Assembly: GCA_003552985.1 (NCBI GenBank)
Contig: PUPD01000009.1
Coordinates: forward strand, 1-37,082
DNA: 37,082 nucleotides
Direction of reading: 5' to 3'
DNA from: Spirochaetaceae bacterium
GTDB lineage: Bacteria; Spirochaetota; Spirochaetia; DSM-27196; SLAA01
Shown: piece by piece, positions 27,606 through 36,916 of the stretch
How positions within the stretch are numbered: position 1 is the stretch's first letter
Layout: every line of letters starts with the position of its first letter
Made by a program: the position numbers and the translations under genes
The notes under the pieces: model-generated
Seen by the model: the letters and a program-made list of their open reading frames with translations, nothing else
Database searches by the model: none
Told to the model about the DNA's origin: nothing

Positions 27606-29036
27606 GTGGAGGGCACCATTGTGAAGCACTTCCTGAACGAAGATTTCTTGCTCCAGAACGAAGCCGCGAAGATCCTGTATCACGACTATGCCGAGACGAT
27701 GCCGATTTTCGATTATCACAACCACCTCATTCCCGGTCAGATCGCCGAGGACATTAACTTCGAAAACCTGTCGCAAATCTGGTTCGACGGCGACCATTAC
27801 AAATGGCGTCTAATGCGCGCCCTTGGGATTGACGAAGAGCTCATCACGGGCAGCGCCACAGACTACGAGAAGTATCAGGCCTGGGCCCGAACCGTTCCTT
27901 ATACACTGGGCAACTGCTTCTATCACTGGACACACATGGAACTGAAGAACCCGTTCGGTATCACCAACAGACTGTTCGGCCCGGATACTGCCCCGGAGAT
28001 TTGGGAAGAGACGAAGTCGATGTTACAGCAGGAAGACTTCTCGGTATGCAATATCATTCGCCGGATGAATGTGAGGGTGATGTGCACAACAGATGATCCT
28101 GTCGACTCTCTCGATCAGCATGCCCTAATAAGGGAGCGTCACCCGGATTTCCTTGTCGTTCCCACGTTTCGCCCGGACAAAGCGCTGGCTGTGGAGTCTG
28201 TGGAGCAATGGAACGCCTACCGCGTGAAGCTGGAAGCCGCGGCGGGAATGAAGATCGGCAGTTTCGAGGATTTCGTCCACGCGCTGGACATTCGCCATCA
28301 GTTCTTCTATTCCATGGGCAGTCGCGCAACCGACCATGCCCTGCTGTCCCCCTACGCCGAAGAATACACTCGTGACGAAGTCGAGCGAATCGTTGCTATG
28401 CTCCTGAACAACGAGGCGCTTTCAACCAAACAGGCCTTGCAGTTCAAGACCGCAGCGCTGTACGAGATCGGCCGTATGAATAACCGGCGTGGGTGCATCA
28501 TGCAACTCCACATGGGAGCTATGCGAAACACGAATACGCGGCGCTTCAGAGAGCTTGGTCCGGACACTGGATTCAACTCCATGGCTGACTACGTCATAGC
28601 CGAGCCGTTGGCAAGGTTCCTTGACCTGCTGGACCAAACTGACGAGCTACCGAAGACGATCCTCTATACACTGAATCAGAACCAGAACGACATCCTCGCG
28701 GCGATGACCGGAAACTTTATGGACAGCAGAACGCGGGGCAAGCTCCAGTTTGGAGCTCCGTGGTGGTTCAACGATCAGAAAGACGGTATCGAACGTCATC
28801 TTCTATCGATAGCAAATATGGGATTGATGGCGGTTTATATCGGTATGCTTACCGACTCCCGCTGGGTGTTCTCGTTTATTCGCCACGAGTATTACCGTCG
28901 CATACTCTGCAACCTAATTGGTAAATGGATCACCGATGGGGAGTTCCCTCGCGACATGCCGCACGTCGGTAGCATCGTGCAGGACATCTGCTACAACAAC
29001 GCCGCGGAGTATTTCGGAATTCAGCCGCCCGAATAG
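27606..29036 (+). CDS. uxaC: Glucuronate isomerase
   Basis: PIFDYHNHLIPGQIAEDINFENLSQIWFDGDHYKWRLMRALGI, CTTDDPVDSL, MQLHMGAMRNTN; full-length. Confidence 0.95.
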   Translation: MEGTIVKHFLNEDFLLQNEAAKILYHDYAETMPIFDYHNHLIPGQIAEDINFENLSQIWFDGDHYKWRLMRALGIDEELITGSATDYEKYQAWARTVPYTLGNCFYHWTHMELKNPFGITNRLFGPDTAPEIWEETKSMLQQEDFSVCNIIRRMNVRVMCTTDDPVDSLDQHALIRERHPDFLVVPTFRPDKALAVESVEQWNAYRVKLEAAAGMKIGSFEDFVHALDIRHQFFYSMGSRATDHALLSPYAEEYTRDEVERIVAMLLNNEALSTKQALQFKTAALYEIGRMNNRRGCIMQLHMGAMRNTNTRRFRELGPDTGFNSMADYVIAEPLARFLDLLDQTDELPKTILYTLNQNQNDILAAMTGNFMDSRTRGKLQFGAPWWFNDQKDGIERHLLSIANMGLMAVYIGMLTDSRWVFSFIRHEYYRRILCNLIGKWITDGEFPRDMPHVGSIVQDICYNNAAEYFGIQPPE

Positions 29037-29183
29037 GCAACAGTACAATCAGGCCCGGGAGCCGCACTCCCGGGAAGTCAAGCTGCCGTGGAACGGAATG
29101 GCGGTGCGCATCGACCATTCGGAGGCGGTTGCCCGCGTGCCTCGACGGCCGGCACACGCGTGTAGCAAGAGTCGCCGGCGCAT

Positions 29184-30344
29184 TTAGAAGCTCAAAGGAT
29201 ACCGGCCGAGCTGATGGGCGCCGTCAAACATCGCTACCACGTTTTCAGGAGGAACCTCCGGCTGGACATTGTGCACGGAGCACAGGACGTACCCGCCGCC
29301 CCTACCCAGATCAGCGATACGGCGGCGCACTTCGTTGCGTACATCCTCTGGCGTCCCGTAGGGAAGCACCCTATGGGTATCGATGCCGCCCCAGAACGCA
29401 ATACGGTCGCCGAACTCTTCCTTCAGCCTGGCCGTGTCGCCCATGCCGGCGGCAGACACCTGGATTGGGTTGAGCGCTTCTATGCCGATTTCGATCAGGT
29501 CGTTGATAATCGGGTAGACCGCTCCATCTGTATGATAAAACCTGCGCGCCCGGGTCCGAGCCTTGAAGAAATCGAACATGCGGCGCTGAATTGGTTTGAT
29601 GAGCTCCCGATACATCTGCGGGGAGATAATCGTGCGGTCGTTCATCCCTAGGTCATCGGTACTTACCATGACGATGTCGATGTTCTCGCCAACTTCCTCA
29701 AGGGCCCGCTCGGCAATTCGCAACCTAATGTCTAGGTATCGGTTCATAAGCGCCACAGCGAACTCGGGATTGCCGGCAAGATCCACGTAGAAGTTTTCCC
29801 ACCCGCGAAGCTCGGCACACCGTAAAAAAAAGGCGCAGTTGACCTGAAGAACAACCGCGTAGTCCGTTCGGCGATATAGGGCTTCAGCTCGCTCCCTGAG
29901 CCCGCGGTAGCGACCGGGGTCATCCGGGTCGGGCCAGTCGTAACGCCTGAGTCCCTCAACAGTATCGATGTCTGCCATGGGAGACTCCACCAGGTCGTAG
30001 TAGTAACCACCACTTGGTCGGCTCCGGACTAGTCCAAACTCATCCCGATAGCCGTCCTCTCCAACGGGCTGGTCTTTCCACCCATCCGGAGCACCCAGAT
30101 CAAGCCTGCGAAAATCTACATGGAACCGTTCGAGCACGTCCTCGTCAACCAAAGCGCTCTGCGAAGACTTGGCTGAAATCCGTACCGGACGTTCCGGCAG
30201 CCCCAGGTGACGGACCAGGTTCTCATACGCGCGAATGGTAATACCGTCGCCTCCAGCCTGGGCGAGATCGATTGGAACCCGATCCGGCTCAGCAAGGCTC
30301 AGCGTCGTTAGTACGCGTTCCCGGGATGTCATTTCGTGTTTCAA
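29184..30344 (-). CDS. Uroporphyrinogen decarboxylase (URO-D) superfamily protein, paralog 1
   Basis: MTSRERVLTTLSLAEPDRVPIDLAQAG; VSTDDLGMNDRTIISPQMYRELIKPIQRRMFDFFKAR; FYHTDGAVYPIINDLIEIGIEALNPIQVSAAGM. Confidence 0.88.
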   Translation of the reverse strand: MKHEMTSRERVLTTLSLAEPDRVPIDLAQAGGDGITIRAYENLVRHLGLPERPVRISAKSSQSALVDEDVLERFHVDFRRLDLGAPDGWKDQPVGEDGYRDEFGLVRSRPSGGYYYDLVESPMADIDTVEGLRRYDWPDPDDPGRYRGLRERAEALYRRTDYAVVLQVNCAFFLRCAELRGWENFYVDLAGNPEFAVALMNRYLDIRLRIAERALEEVGENIDIVMVSTDDLGMNDRTIISPQMYRELIKPIQRRMFDFFKARTRARRFYHTDGAVYPIINDLIEIGIEALNPIQVSAAGMGDTARLKEEFGDRIAFWGGIDTHRVLPYGTPEDVRNEVRRRIADLGRGGGYVLCSVHNVQPEVPPENVVAMFDGAHQLGRYPLSF

Positions 30345-30377
30345 TGCCTTTCATCTCCCTTCACGAAGCAAGCTCGT

Positions 30378-31127
30378 TCATGCGGGTGCGGACTGCAGCA
30401 GTGGAGCGGCGCCGCGGTCGAGAAACAGAGTGCAGTTCCGATGGTGCTGCAGAATTGACGCGGGGCACTGCGGGGTCACGGGCCCCTCTACCGCACATTG
30501 GACCGCGTTCGCTTTTCTCTCATCAGGCACCGTAACAACCAATTGCTTGCTCTTGAGTATCTGTTGGATCGACATCGATATCGCCGTGCGAGGAACTTCC
30601 TCCAGGCTAGTGAACCACCCTTCTCCTAACTGCTGTTTCCGGCATTCTTCATCAAGTGTCACCAGAATGTACGGTGCTGTAATCTCAAAGTCGGCCGGTG
30701 GATCGTTGAACGCCAGATGCGCATTCTCACCTATACCGATAAACGCTACGTCTACAGTGACCTCCTGCATTAGTTCGTTCAGCCGCCTGCACTCTTCGTC
30801 GGGAGGAAGCAAGTCGGGTCGGACAAAGTCAAAACTTCCCAGCTCCGGAAGCTTATCCACGAAACGCTCCTTGAGGTAGCGACAGAAGCTTGCTGGATGC
30901 TCCATCGGCAATCCGACGTACTCGTCGAGATGGAAACAATGAACCCGGGACCAATCCATATCAGCCTGGAGGAGATTTTCGAGAAGGTGGAACTGGCTTG
31001 CACCGGTAGCAAGTATGATATATGCCTGTCCATTCTGCTGTATCGCAAGCTCAATCCCCTGCACGCCGCTTGCAGCCGCTGCCTCACCCATGCGCTGGGT
31101 TGAACCGTGCACCTTGATTTTCACAGC
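30378..31127 (-). CDS. Glucosamine-6-phosphate deaminase-like (NagB/6-phosphogluconolactonase fold)
   Basis: YIILATGASQFHLLENLLQADMDWSRVHCFHLDEYVGLPMEHPASFCRYLKERF and VAFIGIGENAHLAFNDPPADF; GTG start at 31127 with ggagag SD favoured over the upstream ORF start. Confidence 0.85.
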   Translation of the reverse strand, partial: AVKIKVHGSTQRMGEAAAASGVQGIELAIQQNGQAYIILATGASQFHLLENLLQADMDWSRVHCFHLDEYVGLPMEHPASFCRYLKERFVDKLPELGSFDFVRPDLLPPDEECRRLNELMQEVTVDVAFIGIGENAHLAFNDPPADFEITAPYILVTLDEECRKQQLGEGWFTSLEEVPRTAISMSIQQILKSKQLVVTVPDERKANAVQCAVEGPVTPQCPASILQHHRNCTLFLDRGAAPLLQSAPA

Positions 31128-31166
31128 ATCTCTCCACTCATCGCAGCATGCTGCCGTCTTCCTTAG

Positions 31167-31217
31167 TAACATACAATGTTATTATTGGAAGTATACCACG
31201 GCCGGTACGCTTGTCAA
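31167..31217 (-). promoter_or_regulatory. Promoter of the nagB-like gene (TTGACA-N16-TATACT, minus strand) with candidate operator overlapping the predicted start site
   Basis: -35 at 31212..31217, -10 at 31190..31195; operator TAACATACAATGTTA at 31167..31181 (perfect 6-bp arms, 3-nt spacer). Confidence 0.68.
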
Positions 31218-31301
31218 GTTGGCCCTAGACCTGCGAAACCGGTTGCACCGGTGCTACGGCAGCACGTGTTGACAACGTCCCGATTGCGACAGCGCCCTTT
31301 C

Positions 31302-32447
31302 TTACCGGTATTCATCAATAGCGCTGAACATCGCCTCTACGTTTTCGGGTGGCACATCAGCCTGGATGTTGTGGACCGCCGCGAATACGTATCCGCCACC
31401 AGGCAGCCAAACATCGAGTCTGCGTCGAACCTCGTCGCGCACGTCGCTGGCGCTCCCTCTGGGCAAGACCTCCTGCGTGTCGACTCCGCCGCCCCAAAAA
31501 CAGAGGTCGCGGCCGTACTCCCGTTTAAGAACCTCCGGACTCATTCCGTTGGCGCTCACCTGGACCGGGTTCAGGGCATCCACGCCGATTTCGATCAGAT
31601 CCGGGATGAACTCAACCACACTCCCACACGAGTGGAAAAAAACCTTGACCTGGGGCGCGCGGCGTCGGATCTCGGCAAACAGCCTCGATTGCAACGGTTT
31701 GATCCTCTCTCGATACATCTCCGGTGCAATGAATGGTCCGCGTTGCGTGCCGAGGTCATCCGCTTCCGTGACTACGTCAAGGAGGTCTCCGATTTCTCCC
31801 AGAATGTTGTCGTAAAAGGAGATCTTGTTTTGCAAAATACGTTCGCTCAACTCAGCGATTAACCTGGGCTCGTCGTAAAGACGCGTGAAGTAGTCCTCAA
31901 ACCCTAATAGCGCAGTACCTTCGTGAAGGATCCCGCGTCCGATGGACTGGCTTAGGATGACGGGGTAGCCCGCTTCGCGCAACGCCTCACACTGCTCACG
32001 AAGTCCGTATGCCCGTGCCGGATCATCGCCGCGCGGTAGCGGCCAGCTGAGAATCTCGGCAGCATCCTTGTCTTTCAGTGGGTGGTGAAACAGGTCATAG
32101 TACAATCCACCGTTGCATGGCCGACGCGAGCCGATGCCGGCCTCATCGAAAAAGAACTCGTATTCCCCCTCAGTCGTTACTGCCGGCTTAAACGTAGACG
32201 AACCACGCGGCTTGACCCCTCGCGTGTCGACGCGCAGCATCTCTAAAAGGTCAGTATGCGGCCGTACCGACTGCGCTGTGAAACTGAGAATTTCAGGTTC
32301 GACCTCGCATAAACCCATAAAGGTTCGCAGACGCAGATAGGCCCCACGGGTGATGGTGCTGGTAGCCGTTGCTCCCAGATCGACCGGTAGCCTGTCCGGT
32401 TCGCGACGTTCAAGGGCAGTCAGCAGCCGCTCTCTTGGAGTCATCAT
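31302..32447 (-). CDS. Uroporphyrinogen decarboxylase (URO-D) superfamily protein, paralog 2
   Basis: MMTPRERLLTALERREPDRLPVDLGATATSTITRGAYLRL; EADDLGTQRGPFIAPEMYRERIKPLQSRLFAEIR; FFHSCGSVVEFIPDLIEIGVDALNPVQVSANGM. Confidence 0.88.
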   Translation of the reverse strand: MMTPRERLLTALERREPDRLPVDLGATATSTITRGAYLRLRTFMGLCEVEPEILSFTAQSVRPHTDLLEMLRVDTRGVKPRGSSTFKPAVTTEGEYEFFFDEAGIGSRRPCNGGLYYDLFHHPLKDKDAAEILSWPLPRGDDPARAYGLREQCEALREAGYPVILSQSIGRGILHEGTALLGFEDYFTRLYDEPRLIAELSERILQNKISFYDNILGEIGDLLDVVTEADDLGTQRGPFIAPEMYRERIKPLQSRLFAEIRRRAPQVKVFFHSCGSVVEFIPDLIEIGVDALNPVQVSANGMSPEVLKREYGRDLCFWGGGVDTQEVLPRGSASDVRDEVRRRLDVWLPGGGYVFAAVHNIQADVPPENVEAMFSAIDEYR

Positions 32448-32702
32448 TTCGCTCCTCCCCACGTAGTGCATAGCTTGAGCTACTAAGGCACAGGACCCTA
32501 TTTTAAGCCAAAACCTCACCGCCACAGAGAGTCCCGGCGTGCAAGCCGACCGATCTCGGGCGAACTGCAGGGGCCCGCATCCGGCCGCGCAGCATACAGC
32601 CGGACTGCCTGTCGCCACAATAAAAATGAGTGAAACCGGGGAACATAATAGCACCGAAACCAATAGCATTGAAACTTAAATTTCATCTATAATCAGTCTC
32701 TT

Positions 32703-33908
32703 ATGTCTGAGTCGCTGTATTCGGAGGCGAAAGACGTTTCACGGTCGCCTACGTTCATCGCGTTTGCCGTCGCTGCGTTTCTCTCCGGTGCAAACCTTCG
32801 GCTCTTCGACGCGTTGCTTCCGGGCGTTGCGGGGGACTTCGATGTTACGGTCGCGTCGGCTGCCATTGTCGTTACCATGTTCACGTTAGCCTACGGGTTG
32901 TTCCAAATCGTACATGGCCCGCTTGGGGACCGAATCGGCAAAGTTCGAGTGGCAGCCATAGCCACCTTATGCGCATCGGCTGCGTCGATGGGCTCCGCTC
33001 TTGCTCCTACACTGGAGTCTTTGGCGCTATTAAGATTTCTGACCGGAGTCGGCGTTTCCGCGGTGATCCCGCTGGCTCTGGCATGGATTGGTGACAATTG
33101 CACCTACGAGAAGCGCCAACTCACTCTCGGAAAGTTCGTGGGGTTTCTGTTGCTCGGACAGGTTCTCGGCCCCGCAATCGGCGGTGTGCTGTCCGAGATA
33201 TTCAGCTGGAGAGAAGTATTCTATGGGCTAGCCGTAGCTTTCTTGCTGGCGGGAATCGCTCTCGCCGTTGGAAGCCGAGCATCGGTCAACGTTCATCGCA
33301 GCTCAACGCAGAACGTGCTCGGTACATATCTGCAGTTGTTTCGCGACCGCTGGGTCCGCACAGTTCTTATTGCAATCTTTCTGGAAGGGATGCTGTTCTT
33401 TGGGTCATTGGCATATATCGGAGCGTACCTTCAGTACCGTTTTGGGCTGTCCTTTGCGCTCACCGGAATGCTGGTAGCATCCTATGGAATCGGTGGCTTT
33501 CTCTACTCGCTGAGTGTACGCCGCCTGCTTTCGCGGCTCAACGAAAGGCAGTTTGTCATCGTGGCGGGCGGTGTCCTGATGGTCTGTTTTCAGGCTTTGG
33601 CCTGGGGGCCAATCTGGCAACTGGCTGCTCCGGTACTGGTCAGTATGGGGTTCGGACTGTACATGATTCACAACACGCTGCAGACCAAAGCAACCGAGAT
33701 GGCCCCTGGCGTTCGGGGGACCGCTATTGCAGTGTTCGCGTTCGCCCTGTTCATGGGCCAGGCTCTAGGAGTTGCGCTGGCGGGGCAAGCCATCAGGGGT
33801 GGGGGGTACTCTTGGACTTTCAGTGGCGTTGGCCTCCTACTCCTAGTGCTCGCGCGTTGGTTTGCGGCACGAATCATCGCACACCCGCTGTCCCAAAGCT
33901 CCCAATAA
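32703..33908 (+). CDS. MFS transporter
   Basis: ~12 hydrophobic segments; VTMFTLAYGLFQIVHGPLGDRIGKVRVAAIATL, RFLTGVGVSAVIPLALAWIGD. Confidence 0.9.
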   Translation: MSESLYSEAKDVSRSPTFIAFAVAAFLSGANLRLFDALLPGVAGDFDVTVASAAIVVTMFTLAYGLFQIVHGPLGDRIGKVRVAAIATLCASAASMGSALAPTLESLALLRFLTGVGVSAVIPLALAWIGDNCTYEKRQLTLGKFVGFLLLGQVLGPAIGGVLSEIFSWREVFYGLAVAFLLAGIALAVGSRASVNVHRSSTQNVLGTYLQLFRDRWVRTVLIAIFLEGMLFFGSLAYIGAYLQYRFGLSFALTGMLVASYGIGGFLYSLSVRRLLSRLNERQFVIVAGGVLMVCFQALAWGPIWQLAAPVLVSMGFGLYMIHNTLQTKATEMAPGVRGTAIAVFAFALFMGQALGVALAGQAIRGGGYSWTFSGVGLLLLVLARWFAARIIAHPLSQSSQ

Positions 33909-34242
33909 TGCGTAGAAGACCTGTTTCGAACTGCAAATGCGCAGGCGCCGCTCGGCATTGCACTCCGGGTACCGCATTTGCCCGAGACCTTTTTGTTGCT
34001 GTGCTCCTGCGAGGGTACAGGTAATGCGCAACGTTTTAGGCGGGCCGGTTCGGACATGAGCTTTGGTCAAGATGATGATGATCGACACCGCTGAGACGAT
34101 TTCGTCAGACGCTGGTCTCATCGATCTCTCACAATGAACGCACGGACCAGCCCTATGAGCGCATGGAATGCCGGGTTCCTTGAACGATTTTTGGGTTTGG
34201 ACCGGGTTATAATTCGGGCGCCGACGATACGTGAATAGAGAG

Positions 34243-34533
34243 TCAGTTGAGGCGGTTCGCGTCGAATACTGACAGCCGTCGCAGCGGCCGGCCGTTCTTA
34301 ACTAACTGTTCGTTTAGGATATCATCGATCCAGCTGAGCGCAGTCATGGCCGCCGGGAACCCGATGGTGGGGATGCTCAGGATCGCAGTTTGGCGAATTT
34401 CCTCGGCGCCGCAACTCGCATCGAGCGTTTTACGGGTATGCGAATGTACCGCGCCTTTACGTCCGGGGCCGATCGCGATTGCGAGGTGTACCAACTCACG
34501 GGTTTTGTCTTCGAGAGGCCCTGAGGCGCGCAC
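34243..34533 (-). CDS. Carboxymuconolactone decarboxylase (CMD) family-like protein, N-terminus uncertain
   Basis: ASGPLEDKTRELVHLAIAIGPGRKGAVHSHTRKTLDASCGAEEIRQTAILSIPTIGFPAAMTALSWIDDIL; homologous-looking sequence extends upstream (FNAAHPEVVRAHQQLGEA) without a clear ATG. Confidence 0.7.
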   Translation of the reverse strand: MRASGPLEDKTRELVHLAIAIGPGRKGAVHSHTRKTLDASCGAEEIRQTAILSIPTIGFPAAMTALSWIDDILNEQLVKNGRPLRRLSVFDANRLN

Positions 34534-35155
34534 CGCCTCACCGAGTTGCTGGTGAGCGCGAACTACCTCGGGGTGCGCAGCGTTGAACGGCCGGCGGGGT
34601 ACCGCAACTTCGTTGTCGGATTCCCCGGAAGAAATGCTCTAACCGGGCCGCTCTGTGCCACCTGACGCTAAACCTACGCAAGCGCGAGAAGAGCTGCAAA
34701 AGAAGCACAGCCGACAAGCGCTTGCTCGCCGGCTGGGATGAGCGCTACCTGGAGAAGGTGCGGTTCGGCCCCTGAGTTCCCAATGCGTGTGCCCTACTTC
34801 CGGCATGCGAATTGTCTGAGCTCTTACCGTCCGAAAGAGCACCGGCTGTCGCGATCACATATGAAGGCAGACGGCGAGACGGTGTCACCACTCGCCCATA
34901 GCATCACGGCTAATTGCACTAAACGGCTGCTGCGCTCCGTTGACAACTCCTCGCAACAGTAGTAATACTATCGCGATCCATTGTGAGGCGCGGCCATGAG
35001 GGCCGGTCGGCTATCCTGCCGCGGACCTCTGCGTCTATGGGCTTCGCTACTCACGGCGATGGAGCTCGCCTACCGCGCGTATGTCGCTGATGGCTCCTAT
35101 CACATAGTGTGCTTTTCTTGACTCAGTGTCTTGCAGCCGCTTGAGGAGTGTGACG

Positions 35156-36376
35156 ATGGAGTTATTGCTCGATGACCCGGTCTTGGGACTTGGCGCAGTT
35201 ATGCTGATCGGTTTCATCGGCGGCCGTCTTGCGGCCTCGGTGAAACTGCCGGCGTTGACCGGATACATAGTCGCGGGGCTGATGCTCGGCCCGAACGTCT
35301 TGGGCACGATTCCGCAGCAATTGCTCGACTCGCTTCGGGATCCGGTGAGCAGTGTCGCGGTGAGTATCATCGCGTTCATGCTCGGCGGAGATCTCACGAT
35401 CGGAACCATCCTGTCGCTCGGGTCAAAGCTCATTAAGTTCGCGATCGTCGATTCGGTCTGGACCTACGCATTGGTTGCGGTCGGCCTGATCGCGATTGCT
35501 TCCCAATCACTCGCCGTTGCGCTGCCGCTCGCGGCGTTGGCGGCCTCTCCGGCGCCAACAGTGGTGGTGCCGATCGTCAAAGAGTTGCATGCGCGCGGGC
35601 CGTTCACCTCGGCGCTGCTGATGACCAGCGCGCTCGAAGATATTACCTGTGTGATTCTCATCTCGATATCGATTGCTGTTGTGGCGCCGATGCTCGCCGG
35701 GGGCGCGTTCTCGGCGAGCGCGGTATGGCTGAGTCTGGTGGAGATCGCAGGGTCGGTAGCGTTCGGTGTGGCGATGGGATTTGTGTTGCGGACGGCCCTG
35801 TTGCGACTATCCGGTAATGCGCAACTGCTGCTTAGCATAACCACGATTCTGCTCGCAACCGGTCTGAGCACCGTGCTCGGACTGTCGTCTTTGATCTCGG
35901 TTCTGACGATCGGTTTCGTCGTGCTTAACTTCGGCCGACATACAACGGAGCTCTTTCGCTCGATTGATACAGTCTCAACGCCGATTATGCTCACGTTCTT
36001 CACGCTGGCGGGGGCGTCGTTGCAGCCGGCTTTGATTCCACAGGCCGGCCTCGCGGTTGTGGTGTATATCGTCGCGCGGATTGTCGCGAAGCTCACCGGC
36101 ACCCGGGCGTATGCAAAACACGTGGGCCTTGAGCGTGACGTGTATCGGGAAATGCCGAAGTGTTTGCTCTCGCAGGCCGGCACGACGCTTGGACTCACCA
36201 TGATCGTGGCTCAACAACTGCCGCAGGTTTCGGACGAAATCCTCACGGTGATGATCTCGGCGGTCATCTTCTTCGAGCTGATTGCGCCGCCCTGGACGAA
36301 GAGCATAATCGTTCGCCTGGGCGAGGCCGACGGCGGCTCGGCACGACGGTCACGAACTGTAAACAGATCTTCATAA
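35156..36376 (+). CDS. CPA2-type cation:proton antiporter
   Basis: MELLLDDPVLGLGAVMLIGFIGGRLAASVKLPALTGYIVAGLMLGPNVLG; multi-TM Na+/H+ exchanger-like protein. Confidence 0.85.
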   Translation: MELLLDDPVLGLGAVMLIGFIGGRLAASVKLPALTGYIVAGLMLGPNVLGTIPQQLLDSLRDPVSSVAVSIIAFMLGGDLTIGTILSLGSKLIKFAIVDSVWTYALVAVGLIAIASQSLAVALPLAALAASPAPTVVVPIVKELHARGPFTSALLMTSALEDITCVILISISIAVVAPMLAGGAFSASAVWLSLVEIAGSVAFGVAMGFVLRTALLRLSGNAQLLLSITTILLATGLSTVLGLSSLISVLTIGFVVLNFGRHTTELFRSIDTVSTPIMLTFFTLAGASLQPALIPQAGLAVVVYIVARIVAKLTGTRAYAKHVGLERDVYREMPKCLLSQAGTTLGLTMIVAQQLPQVSDEILTVMISAVIFFELIAPPWTKSIIVRLGEADGGSARRSRTVNRSS

Positions 36377-36386
36377 GGAGTGACAA

Positions 36387-36896
36387 GTGATCAAACTATC
36401 GGACTATCTGAATGCCGAGACGGTTTTCGAGCTCGGCAACGTATCACGCGCTGAGGCGCTGGCTCGAGTAACCGATCGTACACTGGCGGCCGTGGTCAGT
36501 CTTCAGGAGGGGGACCGTGTTCGTGAGCAGCTCACTCAGGTTGGGGCCGACGCCGAGGTTGATATCGGTGAGCATGTCGTGCTGAGTCATGCGCGCATCG
36601 AAGGTATCGACCGGCTGTCGGTGGGCGCGGGGTTTCGTGCGTCAGCAGCGGCCCGGCTCACGGACCTCCGCCCCGATCAAGGAGCGGGTCAAAGCTCGGC
36701 GGATGCGCCGTCGCCGGCAGCGAACGCACTATTTCTGTTTGCCGCGGTCCCGGAGTCGGCGGCGCGTGAGTATCTCCGATTCCTCGCACGGTTGGCACGG
36801 TGGGCAAACGAAGCGCAGACGCAGGCGGCAATGGTCTCGGGGAGCCTAAAGGAACTGTTGGCTGCAGTGCAGAGCTTTGACGAGGAACGGGCCTAG
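36387..36896 (+). CDS. PTS EIIA (fructose/nitrogen-type, EIIA-2)-like protein
   Basis: VREQLTQVGADAEVDIGEHVVLSHARIEGIDRLSVGAGF resembles the EIIA-2 phosphohistidine region. Confidence 0.7.
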   Translation: MIKLSDYLNAETVFELGNVSRAEALARVTDRTLAAVVSLQEGDRVREQLTQVGADAEVDIGEHVVLSHARIEGIDRLSVGAGFRASAAARLTDLRPDQGAGQSSADAPSPAANALFLFAAVPESAAREYLRFLARLARWANEAQTQAAMVSGSLKELLAAVQSFDEERA

Positions 36897-36916
36897 CGGT
36901 CCGAAAGGGGGAGCAG

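Noticed and set aside
33098-34024. 308-aa plus-strand ORF overlapping the MFS gene
   Set aside because: Shadow frame of a clear MFS transporter; composition is Arg/Cys/Pro-rich with no motif.
34639-34962. Small ORFs including CHLTLNLRKREKSCKRSTADKRLLAGWDERYLEKVRFGP
   Set aside because: Briefly considered as a transposase or enzyme C-terminus, but too short and without diagnostic residues.
35464-36201. 245-aa minus-strand ORF antisense to the CPA2 antiporter
   Set aside because: Ser/Thr/Arg-rich shadow translation of a membrane protein.
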